Shown: positions 11,601-23,000 of the stretch, in pieces | Numbering within the stretch: the first letter of the stretch is position 1 | Layout of the letters: each line of letters begins with the position of its first letter | Source: Turritopsis dohrnii | Lineage: Eukaryota > Cnidaria > Hydrozoa > Anthoathecata > Oceaniidae | NCBI GenBank assembly: GCA_027922465.2 | Contig: BQMF02000747.1 | Span: forward strand, 62,001 to 126,000 | DNA length: 64,000 nucleotides | Direction of reading: 5' to 3' | Translations under genes and position numbers: made by a program | Notes under the pieces: generated by a model | Told to the model about the DNA's origin: nothing | The model's input: only the letters and a program-made list of their open reading frames with translations | Database searches by the model: none

Positions 11601-14600
11601 AAATCGAGTTAATGTAAACAGATCTTTCGATCAAGAAAGCTTCGGAAACGAAAAAGGTTGCCAAAAAATTCAATACAATATTTTAAAACACATTATAAAA
11701 ATATTTTTTCTTTAAATTAAGCTTTTCTTAACATTGTTAAGTGAAGACCTGATAAAAAAAGATTGTTTTTCTGAAAAACTGATTCTTCATTGCTTTATTT
11801 GTACACTTTATGTATTTACTTTCTGGGGTTGATATTTTACCTAAGAAGCTTCAGAAATATGAACAAATCCTGATTGCGAAAATATTGATGGATGAACGAC
11901 GATTTATACATTTATACATTTCTGATTGTTGTTGAAGATGTTTAAACAATAGTATTCGTTGTTTATAAAAAAAAAGAATTCTGTGCTCCAATAAATCTTT
12001 ACGCAAACCATTCTGCGACGTTTCAACTCATCACTTCCGGCGATATCGAAACCAATCCAGGTCCAGTAACTTGTGATTCTTGTCAAAAAACTGTCAGATC
12101 AAATCAGAGGCAGCTAGTCTGTGTGAATTGTTTTAGTAAATCCCACATGAAATGTTCAGTCAAAAATATACTGAATGGTCCAAAAATACAAACCTGGACC
12201 TGTAATGTATGTACCAATAGACTACTACCATTCCACAATGTCAGTATCGAGGAAACAATATTAGAAGAAAGTTTACACGGTAAAGCTGATGAATCATTTC
12301 AAGCTCCACACCAAAATAACACGAGCATTGCACACCTGAATACTCGCTCTCTCTGCTCATCCTTCTCTGCATTTCAACTTTTTGTTGAAACTTATAAATT
12401 TGATTTTATGACGACTTCAGAAACCTGGTTAAAGAATGATAAAAATACGATTGACTATGTTCAAATTCCAGGATATCAACTTGAATATAAAAACCGGGAA
12501 AACAGGAGAGGAGGCGGTATCGGAATTTATATCGGAGAATCAATCAAAGAATACAAAGTACGGAAAGATATCAATCGAATAGCTACAGACATTGAGCATC
12601 TCTGGATAGAGGTAAAGGGTAAGAATAGAAATCATTCGTATCTGCTCGGCACAGTATACCAGCCAAACTCAGACATCGCTTCAAAAGAAATATGGCTGCA
12701 AACATTTGAGAACATCCTGTCGCACATAAACAACATTTGGGACGGTCCTGTAATAATATGCGGTGATACAAACATAGGTACCCTTTCTGAATCCTCAATC
12801 CGACAGCAGTATATAGATCTATTGAATGTCTTTAACCTGACTAACGTTGTTACAAAACCTACAAGGCACGGAAAAAGCCTCATTGATCACCTAATAACAA
12901 ACATACCAGGAAAAGTCACATTGACCGATGTCATCCCATGCGATACTGTCAGCGACCATGATTGCCCTTTTATGAATATAAACATAAAGACGACAAAATT
13001 TCAACCTCGACAAAAATCCATTAGAGACTACAAAAGTTTCAACCTTAGTGACTTTACATCAGATTTCGCGCAGTTACCATTCAGCACCATCTACGCACTT
13101 AAAGATCCTAACGAACAACTAAGCGTTTTCAACTCCCTCATCCTGGAGTGCCTGAATGTGCATGCTCCTATCAAAACATGTAAAATGACTCGTCCACCTG
13201 CTCCATGGATGCGAGATCTCAAAATCACAACTCTACAAAAGGAGACTAAACAACATCGAGTAAAGGCCCATCGAACTGGAAATGATGAAGAATGGAAGGA
13301 ATACAGATCAACCAAAAGCAAACTAAAAATGGCGATAAAATCCACCAAGTCTCAGTTTTACAAAAAAGCGCTCTCCTCTCGCAGACCAAAAGAGGTTTGG
13401 CAAACGATTCACCGAATTTTAAAACCAAATGATAAACCAATCGCAGAATGTCCGGATGCCCTCAACAAATACTATAACGGCGTCGCTGAAAGACTTACCG
13501 CCTCAAAACGCACCAACACAGAGGACTTGAAAGCGATGATCAACAAACTACCCCATCGGAATGAGTATGCTTTCAAACTACAACCTACAAGTTACAATGA
13601 CGTAAGAAATGCACTCAATTCCATCAGAAGGGACTGTTCAACCGGCCATGATTCTATCCCGATAAACTTATTGAAACCTGTTAGTGAGTTTATAATCTCT
13701 CCACTGACCTTCATCATCAACAATTTTATTTTGTCCGAAACATTCCCACAATATTGGAAAATCGCAAGGATCAGTCCTGTTCCAAAAGTTAACATCCCCT
13801 CCTCACCAAATGACTATCGGCCTATATCAGTTTTACCAGTGTTATCAAAAGTTTATGAGAAGGTAGTTCTTCAGCAACCGGTGTTTCATATCGACAATTT
13901 AATGTTATACAAGTCAACGCAACATGGGTTTCGAAGATCACACTCAACTACAAGCTGTCTGATGAAACTGAAAGACGACATCACAAACGCCATGAACAAA
14001 GGCGAAATAACAATTTCAGTTTTTGCTGATTACTCCAAAGCGTTCGATACGATAGACTTTAAGAGTCTTTTAATGAAGCTTTCAAACCTCAATCTTGACA
14101 AATCCTTTCTACACTGGATGGCAAATTATTTATCAGACCGCCAGCACTATGTTCAAATTGACAACAGAAAGTCTTCGATGTTGACTGTTGGTTTTGGAGT
14201 ACCGCAAGGATCCATTCTCGGTCCTGTCATCTTTAATTTATATGTATCAGACCTCTCAGAGCAAGTAAAATACACAAAAACATTACAATATGCTGATGAC
14301 ACCAAAATATATATTTACTCAAAACCAGATGAACTTGAAGCTAAAATTATCGAACTCTCACAAGATATAGAAAACATCCGTAATTGGTCACATGATTCCA
14401 ATCTTGTCTTCAACGAAAAGAAAACAAAAACAATGCTTTTCTACAAAAACCAGCTGTACAGACATCACAAAAAGGAACTTGATTCAGTTGCTATCAAATG
14501 TGGTGGTATTACTCTCGGAAGAACGGAATCAATGAAAGTTCTCGGAATTACTTTCAATGAACACCTGGACTGGACAAGCCACATCAATAAAGTGGCAATC

Positions 14601-17600
14601 GAATGCTTCTCTACATTGCGAACGCTTAAATTATTAAAACGACTTCTTCCATTCAAGATACGGAAAGAACTTGTTCAAACGCTAATATTGTCAAAGCTTG
14701 ACTATGGAAATATCGTCTTTAATCCGATACCTAAAGCCCTTCAATCACGGTTGCAAAAAGTTATGAGCGCTGCCGCCGGATTTGTATGGAACAGATATTC
14801 GAAAGTACACGACTGCATAAAACTCTCATGGCTACCTATTGAGGAGCGTCTCGAATATTCTGCTGCTGTTGCGGGCTTCAAAGCTGTTTTTGAAATAGTT
14901 CCTGCAAACATGCAACTACAACTTGCAAAGGATACAAGGGCTCTCAGAAGTAATCGTAAAAACATCGGCCCTATGATTCAACGAAGCAATGTCATTAATT
15001 CCTACAGTAATAATGTCGCTCAAACTTTTAACAGTTTGCCGAAACCAATTCATGAATCAGAAAGTTTGCACAGTTTTAAAACGAAAACGTTTACATACCT
15101 AATGGACAAAGCAATTGCACGTACTTTATAGATATTTTTTATATATATGTTTAAAAAAAAAAAAAAAAAAAAAAAAAAGTTTGTAAATACATTTAACATA
15201 CACACCACATTTCTAGGAGAAGAACCATGTAGCAAAATGGAGCTAGAAATAAATCGGTTATTATTATTTTTATTATTATTATTATTATAACGTTCCAATA
15301 ACAAACTGAATATAAAAAATATTCAATGTTAACAGTATGGAAAGTTTTGAAGTAAAATTTTCAGTTCACAAAGAGTAATGCACAAGTAAAAAGGAACGTT
15401 GTCTCTATCTCTGAATGTCAATACATGTCAGAAATCTGTGATTCTTCATCGAGGAGTAAACCATTGAAGAAGTAATCCTTTCTGAAGGCGAATTGTTGAT
15501 GTAGAGAATGTTGAGGAGGAAACTGTTGAAGAAGTAACAATCTCTTGTTGACGCAGATGTATCAAATTCTATAACAATTCTTAACTTGTTTTGTAAGAAG
15601 TGACAACAACTAATGGAGAAAAAATTGCTCCTGGATACTGCTGACCAAGTTTTTGTATAGTCAACTTGATCTAGAGTTGCCGAAAAACTTTCTGAGTTCA
15701 GTTTTTACCTTATAATAAATAGTGAAACTTTTTGTAGATATATTGAAATCTGGCCATAATTTTTAGCCAGCAACAATGAATGAAAATGGAATGAAAATAC
15801 ATAAATACTTTGAAATAGGTTTTTATGGCGTCACTATACATAATTAATAAACCCATAAACTCATATTTGTAAACCCCATCATGGCTAATTTTTCCAAACT
15901 GCTAAAGCAACACATGATAGCACAACATGTCTATTTCATTTTCCCAAGTGGCCCCATATTTCCACAGAATTGCCTGTAAAAGTGCTTTCCTATAATTATT
16001 GCCATTGAAATACCACTCCTAAGCTCTTTTGTAGCTTTCACTTTGATATTGAGAACCAAGCCATCTCTGTTTAAACAGCAACTTGCAAACATGCGATATA
16101 ATGTTTGACACATCTCTTTTCTCTTTCACAACAAAATTATTTTGTTTATGTTTATGCACATAAATAACTTTCTTTGAAAGAACATGAAGAATGAAGAATT
16201 TTTTACCTGTAGATTTGTTTTAATAAATAAAAGAACCGAAACGCATTCTGTCACATGGCTAGTTTTGTTTTTATGTTGTGTTATGATCACGTGATCATAA
16301 TATTTACAATTTCATCCGTCCATAGACTCTTTAACATTTCGGAACATCCTTAGGTTCTGATGCTTAAATTCATACTAAGCACAATCAAATTGTTTCATGC
16401 TCAAAATTTCAATAAGAATCGAACCACATCTAATTGAGTAACAATTTAACCTAAAATGCCTTTTAGACCAATTGATAAATGTAACAGAGGATGCAAAATA
16501 TCTACATAAAAGAAACATCAACAACTACATACTTCTGGCTCTCTTTGACACTAAACTGATATCCTCCTTCACTTTCTGGTAATGAGTTTCGTAGTCGTAT
16601 AGGTAAGTTTTTGGAATGAGCATCGAGTAAACAATGTTCAAATGGGAATTCAATTTCAAATCATTATACATTCCTTGGTAATAAGATTCATTTTCCATAA
16701 CAACAGCACAGTTTGTCCAGTTGTAAAAATGCATAATACTTTCTATAGCAGAGGGCATCAATTTTATAGCAGCCCTGTCTCCTTCAACGCCTGGATGTGA
16801 ACTTTTGTGGTACTTTATCCATGCTCCGACACCACCACTGATAGCACAGCTTAACAACACCTGAGAAAGGAACAACCATGGTGATTTTATTTCAAATCAA
16901 CTAAGAGTTATATTTTATTATCATATGTTAGTAGAGACATGTAATTTTTTTAATAGATATTTCATCTTTAAAAGAGTGGGGCTTAAAACATTTATAAAGT
17001 TTATCTATAGTCTGCTTTGCACAGGGAAGAATGTTTAGCCATTAGTAACAAGATTTATCACAGTCAACTTTGTGATTTCTTCATAGAACTATTATAGAAT
17101 ATAGTTCACTTGATCTAATAGGTAGGTTGGTTAATTAATTGTTTGTTGCTAAAACCTTACTATGTCCATGGGGGATATTCAGAACATGGTGTCATGAGCA
17201 ATATACAAGGGAAATGAGATGGAGTTAGAGGGCTAAAGCAATTTAGTGAATCACAGGGAAAGTTAAATAATAGATGTACTTCACTGTGAAAACATTCATC
17301 ACTGCTTGAAACACTTTAATTTTATCCTTTAAACTTTGACAATAGAAGAACTCTCCAATACCAGAAAATTTCGATGTTCATTTGCCTATCAGTGCTGTAG
17401 TTGGAAGGTTCATTTGAATATGATTTTTTTTTCAGCCCAAAATCTTTAAAATTAAACGTGGGCACCAGAACATCATTACTGTATTATTTTAAAAAGTCAA
17501 CTCCTCGCCAATTTGCAGTGGCTTTTAAAGTACGTAATACAGAGCTCTTGATAGTGGGTGTTGATCAGGTTGTTTCAATCATTGTATGATTTCAAAGTTG

Positions 17601-18314
17601 ATCAATTGTTTAAGAAGAACATGAGCGGAATTTTTGTTAAGTCATTGAACAGACTTTTTGCAATCAATACTGTTGCTTAGTGACATTCGCATACAGTTGC
17701 TGTTTCATTATTAACAATTTTAACAATTTTAATCAATTCTGGCATATTTACATAAGATTATCATGCTAAAAAGAACTTGATACTTAAGCTGGGGAAAAAC
17801 GATTTTAAGTCAAAATCTTGGTACTACTTAACATTTTTAGGCTTTTATGTTTCAGTGTATTTATCAGTCAATTCTTAATTATATTGAATTTTGGTCTCAT
17901 TATTAACTCATACTTAGGCAAAAGGGGCAATGATTCTAAAAACAAGCTCAAGAACAGTTATGTAACCTCAGCATGAAACAATGACTTGATGAATAAAGCA
18001 GACCACTCCATTTGTTATGCTTGGATAATCAGCATAGATATTTTCCTCTACATTGTAAGGAGAGCTTTCAAAGGTCAAACGCATCTTCAACTTTATCAAC
18101 ATTGTGTTAACTCAGACTTTACTTTAATTTTTATGAAGTTATTGAGAGTTTAGATGTTGACAGTTTTCTTAAAATATTCTTATTAAAAATTCCATGATTA
18201 TTAAATAAAGCAGTTACACATATTTGATAAGTTCTTGGGAAATATGTTTAAAGAGGGAAAATGAATGTTTTATTGACTTACCCATATGAATTGATATTTG
18301 ATTTTCTCCATCAT
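2512..18314 (-). CDS. Receptor copy A: natriuretic-receptor/guanylate-cyclase-like ectodomain plus membrane span
   Basis: Eight exons assembled by eye, all GT-AG: 18282-18311 (ATG; an in-frame ATG also at 18314), 16533-16860, 10628-10798, 10290-10456, 9888-9942, 3937-3975, 3425-3640, 2512-2673. Lengths sum to 1168 nt with every phase matching, 389 codons and one extra base. The protein has a signal peptide, a type-1 periplasmic-binding-like fold (HFYNWTNCAVVM; SKRARS joined to IILFLASVRVIKECLIAAAELN; DGYYAYLVVEIDVF), a cysteine-rich stretch, LMYWPNN before the membrane, one hydrophobic span and a basic stop-transfer YLRCIRKR. These match the ligand-binding half of natriuretic-type receptors, though the second lobe looks shortened. 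No kinase-homology or cyclase domain lies in the window. Either they are to the left of position 1, or the gene stops at TGA 2498-2500 by reading through the last donor (393 aa). A tandem paralogue lies upstream. Function beyond membrane receptor is inferred. Confidence 0.75.
3425..3640 (-). CDS. Copy A exon 7: juxtamembrane ectodomain exon
   Basis: Encodes RCKSIYPTMHAVG, the N-glycosylation site NRT, then TWLFQYKPFE and LMYWPNN, followed by a variable acidic/Thr-rich stalk (DVEDNVNKTTPSH). A W-rich segment ending in WP just before the membrane is typical of receptor guanylate cyclases. 216 nt, phase 1 at both ends. Confidence 0.75.
3937..3975 (-). CDS. Copy A exon 6: 39-nt microexon with CxC
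   Basis: Encodes 13 residues, DTIGSCVCSLMHI, between a CTGTAG-type acceptor and a GTAAGT donor. It was found only by comparing copies A and B: copy B has a 39-nt counterpart in the same place and phase. It joins exon 5 to the RC of exon 7 in frame and contributes two of the cluster's cysteines. Confidence 0.75.
4179..7231. mobile_element. TTAA-flanked insert of about 3.05 kb in intron 5 of copy A
   Basis: GTTAACCGGC at 4174 and its reverse complement ending at 7236 bound a block absent from the equivalent 1.05-kb intron of copy B. Taking TTAA (4175-4178 and 7232-7235) as the target duplication, the ends read CCGGC...GCCGG, as in piggyBac-like elements. The match beyond about 10 bp is poor. 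The interior is less A-rich than its surroundings. No transposase is recognised; its reading frames are short. The superfamily is tentative. Confidence 0.45.
4862..4935. repeat. 37-bp tandem duplication
   Basis: Two adjacent, apparently identical 37-bp units beginning GACTGTGCTTTTTCC and containing CATCATCATG, at 4862-4898 and 4899-4935. They lie inside the TTAA-flanked insert. Confidence 0.85.
7237..9887. other. Intron 5 of copy A, no exon seen
   Basis: AT-rich intron sequence with a short CT/AT microsatellite near 8926-8954. Small reading frames here have no recognisable domains and no counterpart in copy B. Confidence 0.5.
9888..9942 (-). CDS. Copy A exon 5
   Basis: A 55-nt exon, CTTTTCAG acceptor and GTAACC donor, encoding SIPLDVTSPFQVYHFGTK. 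Copy B has a 55-nt counterpart (TVPLDLSSPFQVHHLGKK) with the same phases. Confidence 0.75.
10290..10456 (-). CDS. Copy A exon 4: variable ectodomain exon
   Basis: A 167-nt exon with CTACAG acceptor and GTAGGT donor. Encodes a segment with LCLAWQPTFLISPNPLHG, matching the position where natriuretic receptors have a conserved PNP-containing loop. It is the most divergent exon between the two copies and is 18 nt longer than in copy B. Confidence 0.7.
10628..10798 (-). CDS. Copy A exon 3: second part of the ligand-binding fold
   Basis: A 171-nt exon with acceptor TTCTTTATAG and donor GTATTA. Encodes IILFLASVRVIKECLIAAA, then DGYYAYLVVEIDVF and RTFKW. This aligns by eye with the segment of natriuretic-peptide receptors where a beta strand (RIVxxx) leads to a helix (ILLxAxxxNLTNGDY). 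Confidence 0.8.
10926..10933. promoter_or_regulatory. Palindromic CRE motif TGACGTCA in intron 2
   Basis: An exact TGACGTCA lies 5' of exon 3 on the gene strand. The aligned position in copy B (near 27105) reads CAATGTCAATAATG, so the motif is not conserved. A binding role is only a possibility. Confidence 0.25.
10979..11100. repeat. Minisatellite of 26-27 bp units, about 4.5 copies
   Basis: Repeats of ACGTCACTTAAGATATCCAT followed by TTAAAA, with small differences (one C for G, two extra A). Each unit carries ACGTCA, a CRE half-site-like hexamer. Located in intron 2 of copy A. Confidence 0.85.
11101..11939. other. Intron 2 of copy A, no exon seen
   Basis: AT-rich intron sequence between the minisatellite and the LINE. 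No motif or reading frame of note; the LINE 5' boundary may lie within its right part. Confidence 0.4.
11940..15292 (+). mobile_element. CR1/L2-type non-LTR retrotransposon (LINE)
   Basis: One long reading frame with endonuclease and reverse transcriptase, followed by an A run (15152-15178), a short 3' region containing AATAAA, and a terminal TTATTATTATT microsatellite ending near 15290. Short 3' microsatellite tails are usual for CR1/L2 elements. It lies in intron 2 of receptor copy A, in the opposite orientation, and copy B lacks it. The 5' limit is uncertain: no upstream ORF1 or clear promoter is seen, so it may be 5' truncated near 11940. Confidence 0.85.
11946..15131 (+). CDS. LINE polyprotein: 2A-like motif, PHD-like finger, AP endonuclease, reverse transcriptase
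   Basis: The frame is open from 11946 to the TAG at 15129 (1061 codons); the first in-frame ATG is only at 12147. In order: GDIETNPGP at 12039-12065, a 2A-like ribosome-skipping motif; a Cys4-His-Cys3 PHD-like finger (CDSC, CVNC, H, C, CNVC; to about 12215); an exonuclease-endonuclease-phosphatase domain (IAHLNTRSL near 12324, RRGGGIGIYI, CGDTNIG, LIDHLITN, SDHD near 12950); a reverse transcriptase (DYRPISVLP near 13812, FADYSKAFDT near 14023, VPQGSILGP, YADD near 14288); and a C-terminal thumb-like region. All key residues are present and no frame breaks occur, so the element could be young or active. With no ATG before the 2A motif, either the 5' end is lost or initiation is non-AUG. Skipping would leave the product starting at the proline at 12063. 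Confidence 0.9.
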   Translation, partial: TIVFVVYKKKEFCAPINLYANHSATFQLITSGDIETNPGPVTCDSCQKTVRSNQRQLVCVNCFSKSHMKCSVKNILNGPKIQTWTCNVCTNRLLPFHNVSIEETILEESLHGKADESFQAPHQNNTSIAHLNTRSLCSSFSAFQLFVETYKFDFMTTSETWLKNDKNTIDYVQIPGYQLEYKNRENRRGGGIGIYIGESIKEYKVRKDINRIATDIEHLWIEVKGKNRNHSYLLGTVYQPNSDIASKEIWLQTFENILSHINNIWDGPVIICGDTNIGTLSESSIRQQYIDLLNVFNLTNVVTKPTRHGKSLIDHLITNIPGKVTLTDVIPCDTVSDHDCPFMNINIKTTKFQPRQKSIRDYKSFNLSDFTSDFAQLPFSTIYALKDPNEQLSVFNSLILECLNVHAPIKTCKMTRPPAPWMRDLKITTLQKETKQHRVKAHRTGNDEEWKEYRSTKSKLKMAIKSTKSQFYKKALSSRRPKEVWQTIHRILKPNDKPIAECPDALNKYYNGVAERLTASKRTNTEDLKAMINKLPHRNEYAFKLQPTSYNDVRNALNSIRRDCSTGHDSIPINLLKPVSEFIISPLTFIINNFILSETFPQYWKIARISPVPKVNIPSSPNDYRPISVLPVLSKVYEKVVLQQPVFHIDNLMLYKSTQHGFRRSHSTTSCLMKLKDDITNAMNKGEITISVFADYSKAFDTIDFKSLLMKLSNLNLDKSFLHWMANYLSDRQHYVQIDNRKSSMLTVGFGVPQGSILGPVIFNLYVSDLSEQVKYTKTLQYADDTKIYIYSKPDELEAKIIELSQDIENIRNWSHDSNLVFNEKKTKTMLFYKNQLYRHHKKELDSVAIKCGGITLGRTESMKVLGITFNEHLDWTSHINKVAIECFSTLRTLKLLKRLLPFKIRKELVQTLILSKLDYGNIVFNPIPKALQSRLQKVMSAAAGFVWNRYSKVHDCIKLSWLPIEERLEYSAAVAGFKAVFEIVPANMQLQLAKDTRALRSNRKNIGPMIQRSNVINSYSNNVAQTFNSLPKPIHESESLHSFKTKTFTYLMDKAIARTL
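15293..16532. other. Intron 2 of copy A, no exon seen
   Basis: AT-rich sequence between the LINE tail and exon 2. No domain or repeat recognised. Confidence 0.4.
16533..16860 (-). CDS. Copy A exon 2: first part of the ligand-binding fold
   Basis: A 328-nt exon with TTTCTCAG acceptor and GTATGT donor. It completes the signal peptide (VLLSCAISGGVG) and encodes KSSHP, GDRAAIKLMPSAIESIMHFY and NWTNCAVVMENESYYQGMY, with N-glycosylation sites NWT and NES. A stretch of about 160 nt is almost identical to copy B even at third positions. Confidence 0.85.
18282..18314 (-). CDS. Copy A exon 1: start codon and signal peptide start
   Basis: Encodes MEKIKYQFIW (ATG at 18311, preceded by another in-frame ATG at 18314) and then GTAAGTC donor. 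Joined to exon 2 it gives a classic short basic then hydrophobic leader. The copy B counterpart has the same length, phase and donor. Confidence 0.7.
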
Positions 18315-19768
18315 AAGTACATTTTAACTTTTGGTGCATTCAAACCTTTATATAAAATGTTAATAATGAAAAAAAAAAAAAAAAACTCATTGCAAAACAT
18401 TGACTTGCATAATCACAAAAGTGCCTGATAGGACTTTTGATATCAAAGTGCAGAGGAATGCTTTGAATTTATAAAAAGAATATAAGCATATAAAAAGCAT
18501 ATAAAAAGAAGTATGAAGCAGAAATGAAAAGGAAGAAGACAGAAAAACTCATGAGTTCTGTTTATCCTTTTTAATTACAAATGTATTTTTGAAAGTTCAA
18601 ACAGATAACTTGTGATTGGTTTTCTTTCTTAACATAGTAAACACATCACTATCTTGGATATCATTTTTGATGCTTATGTAAAAATGTTACAAAAGATAAC
18701 TAAAAGTAAAAAATAACTTAAATAAAGTGCGTATAAAAAAGTGAATAAATAAGGATGGTTACTGAAAGAACATGATGTAAAGGTTGTCATGTTATTGAGA
18801 TCAATTCAGTTTGTTTAACGAGAACGTTCTAATTTGAACAATGGGAATTTTGATGCATGGAGGTCGATGTGTTGAGCAAAGCTCGTGGAAAATTATGATA
18901 CGAGGAAAAGGAAATGTTATGATAATTATAAATATCTTTAAAAATTCCATAAAAATTTATGAAAATATGGATTTATGACAAGTGCTTCAAAATCGTGAAT
19001 ATGAACTCAAAATAGACAGATTTTCCGTTTAAAAAAATGTATTATGGCCTTATCTACAATACCTGTCTATATAATAAGTAATCACTGAAAAGTGTAGTGC
19101 AACAATAATTGATAAATAAATGAGAATTTATTCAGCAGCTTGATTGGATGATAATATAGATTTATCACAAGTGCCTCAAAATCGTGAATGTAAACTCAGA
19201 ATACTGGGAAATTCAGAAAAAGTTAGTTTAAAGTGAAGGTAGCCATCGACTGTAAGGAACTGCTTGTTAATAAAAAATTGTGATTATCAGTTAAATAAAG
19301 TGGAATAAAGATTGTTGCTATCAGCATTGATGTATGACTTATTAAAAGTGAATTTTGTTACATCATAATCCATGCAGTCTTCAAACATTCATTCATCTAA
19401 AATAAAAATTATTCATAAAGTACACATGCGCATGTTAAACAAAACAACATTTTGATATTATAACCCAATGCCATTCACTCCAAATAAAAACTAGTTTCAT
19501 TAAATTACATAATGGAAGAAATAAAATCTTGAAAGTAAGGTAAAATTTTTGTAGTAATTTGAGAATGTGGAATAAACAATTAAATGTGACCAAAACTCAA
19601 GTTACTGTAAGAATTGTCCTTCCATTTCATAATTACATTACTCTTAATTAAATTAAAAAATTGCGATAAGCGTAAAATGACTGTTATGAAATAACTCGCA
19701 ATAAGTGAAACAGTAGATGACGTGCAACAGAATCAGATTCTCCTTTGAAGATCTTGTTATTTGTTTCC
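18315..19768. other. Spacer between copy B end and copy A start
   Basis: About 1.5 kb, AT-rich, holding the promoter or 5' UTR of copy A and the 3' end of copy B. I see no exon resembling a kinase-homology or guanylate-cyclase domain. A minus-strand AATAAA complement (TTTATT) occurs near 19127. Confidence 0.45.
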
Positions 19769-19851
19769 TCAACAGTCCCATATAACAAGCTTATACTGAA
19801 CGATTGCAGACAGCAAGACAATTACAACATCTTCGTAAGTAAACATCTTAC

Positions 19852-20013
19852 CATCGTCAACCAACATAATGGTATCTCCATCATCGTATAACACCTTAGT
19901 TGTTGCATTAGATCTGTTACGAATACATCTTAAGTACATCACCACAACAGCTATTATCACTGTCAAAACAACAAATGGTATAGTAACACCTAAAATTAAC
20001 CCAAGACCAATGC
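19852..20013 (-). CDS. Copy B exon 8: transmembrane exon
   Basis: 162 nt; acceptor TTTTTAG, span ILGVTIPFVVLTVIIAVVVM, tail LRCIRNRSNATTKVLYDD. About seven residues differ from copy A over 54. The readthrough tail (FTYEDVVIVLLSAIVQYK) contains a further hydrophobic patch. Confidence 0.8.
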
Positions 20014-23000
20014 CTAAAAATAAAATGAAGTTGTAACCAAAAGACTATTTTAGTTCAAATCCAAAAGCAGAAATGTTATCTTGTTTTCAATAAACAGTCA
20101 CTTTTGTTTTAGAATTACAATATTGATCTTGTTTTCTACTTGGGCTGATGCGGAGAAAGTGGTATCTATTTTGAATATTAAAATGTTATTTATTCAGAAA
20201 ACCATTTAGAAGTACAATTTGAAACTTGTCTGCAACAACATTTGGGTAATGAAAAAAGGTTTATCACAGGTAGGTTTCATAAGGACACTTTAAAAACAAC
20301 CACCGTCAACAATGGACCATATAGATAAGTTGATTCGAATACAATTTCAGCCCCAAAAAAGAACAAAAACTGTCATATCAACTTATCAAGGATAACAATA
20401 GCTTTAGCAATAAGTTGTCATCTGAAAAAGAGAGTGCAACTAACATAATGTGCAACTGGACATTGATTATTAAAAGTCGTCTGTTAGTTGAATCTGTCAG
20501 CATCCATGGAAAATTTTCTTGAATATGATCAAATCATCACAAATTTTCAATAAAAATAACCTGAAGTTAAGTTACATCTGCACACCCAACATGAAGTCAA
20601 TCATCAACGCACATAGTATAAGAATACACCAATCCAGAACACCCAAAACTAGAGAAAATGCAACTGAGATAAAAAAGAATTGTGTATCCTGTGCCAGGAA
20701 TGCCTAACGTCAAGCATTGTATGTGAAGCATACCCTTAAACATACCTTATTATGAAAAGAATTACATTGCATTACGTGTGCAAATATTGAAGGACAGATG
20801 CAGAAAATACAAAATCTCATATAACCGTGAGTGATACAAGAACAGCACTAATTCAAGAACATAAATGATTGCAACCCATCAATAAAATGGAAAATCCTTC
20901 AATCCTACACAAAAGGCTTGCACTTCAGAATCCCACAGATCCCTGCTTCGCTAAAATTAAATATGAAATCGTAACCCTATGCTCACTAAAAAATCAGAAA
21001 TCAATGCGAATTCAACCATAAACCAAAATACCAACTTTCCTTTCTTTTCACAGAACCACCTGGCCAGTGAAGTCAGAAGAAAATGAATACATAGTAGTTT
21101 AATCTTCTTTCCAGTTATTAAGGCTGAATATTGCTGTGTACTCATACGTGGTATGAAGCTAATAGTACCACCAAAACGTTTGATCGCTATAATCATATAT
21201 AGAGCATTATTTTTTCCCTGCATACACTAAACTTGTATGTCTTACTTAAGGAATGTATACCCTTAAAAAATGTAACTGAACAAAATTTTAGTTTTACATT
21301 TGCAAGATCGACATGGTTACCATGAAACCTATTAAAACAATATATAATATAATATATATATTTTAAGGGATAACAAGCTAGAGTATTTACAAGCACTACA
21401 TACAATAATACGCTATAATTTTAAAGTTTCTTTACTAACCATTAGAAGCCTCCCAAAGTAATGGATTTAACACAGTAAAATGATTGATAAAGTAAAAGCT
21501 TTTGCCAAATTTTAACCCTGATATGGGTAACTTCTTGTATGGGTAGCAGTTTATTTCTTGAAAGTAATTATTTGAGGAAAGTGATTATCCACAAAGAAAT
21601 CGCAGTGCAGTAAAATCAGAAAAATCTAATAATACCTTATTTTATAACAAACCTTACCGAAAATAATTAGAGGAAACTAATGTTGTCATCACAAAATGAT
21701 GTGTGAAGTGTTTCCCTTAACAAGGTCAAGGTCAATTCTTTTTTTTTTTGTTATACTATAAATGTGTAGGAAATAGACATTGGAGAAATCCTTGTGCCTG
21801 TAAGGGCATTTCATTTTACCTGAAGCACACAACAAGGACAAAATTCTATACACTGAAACAATACAAAGTGCAACTCTTGAAATGACCAGCGAAGCCATCT
21901 ATGAAAATGAATCCTCAAACTGATTTTCACTACATTTCACTGAGAAAAGGAAGTCTCAAACAAGAACATATAAACACATTGTTAAACAAAAGAAAACAGA
22001 AAAGTATGAAGATATCAGTATTTGAAGATACCAGTGTTTGAAACACCCAGGTCATTGACAAATGTTTCTGCTTGAACCATAAAAAATTAATTGAAAAGCA
22101 TTTTTTTCTTCAGTTGCTATTATATTGATTTCATATAATGAATATATTTCCTTCTCAACGCGTCTTTGTTTTCATTTTAATCCTGTTAATCTGGATGTGC
22201 ATTGCGTTTCTATTCCTCAACCAGTTGATCCGTTTTTGTTGTTGTGGACAATGGAATATGAAACACTATTACACATATCAAATATCAGTATAGTGACAGT
22301 ATTCTTTCGATGGAAAAACCGAAAGATAAAAAATGATCTTGAGAAAGTTAATAGCACTGAGATTATTCAATCATGAATAAAAAAGATAAGAATATAAGAG
22401 ACTTAAGTGCTAGTCAAAACGAACGCAACATTTCATGCAACATTCAATGCTACACTGTTGCATCAATTGTTGCATTTGTTTAACGCCAATGTTGTCCGAT
22501 ATTGCATGGCCATGCAACAGTGTTGCATGACTACACAATAAAATGGACATGTTCATTTTGTTGTAACGTGTCATAATAATGTTGCATTCATTTGGCATAT
22601 CAAAACAACATTTCTTAAAACATTTTGAATTTTGAACATTAAATCAAACGTCAAATCGAATAGTTTGAATGGAATAAAACTTCGATTTGGCACAGTTGTC
22701 ATTCGCATCAAAATGGCTGTAACAAGAAAGGAAAATGTAAATGGGGGGGAGATGAAACTGATTTTCTTATAGATTTGTACAAAGGAAACCTATGCCTTTG
22801 GGATATATTTTCAAAGGATTACAGTAAAAGAGATGTCAATGAAAAGGCTTTAAAAGAAATGAGGGAAACGTTGGAGATACCAGTTCACAAAGTGAAGCCC
22901 AAATAGATATCACCATCTTCAATAGCGAGATCTTTTATTATGTTTGAGAAAGCACCTCTTTCTTCCCTTCTTTGGATCCAACCCCATGTTTTTCTCCTTC

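Noticed and set aside
12583..14965. Several minus-strand frames inside the LINE
   Set aside because: Shadows of the conserved plus-strand LINE frame.
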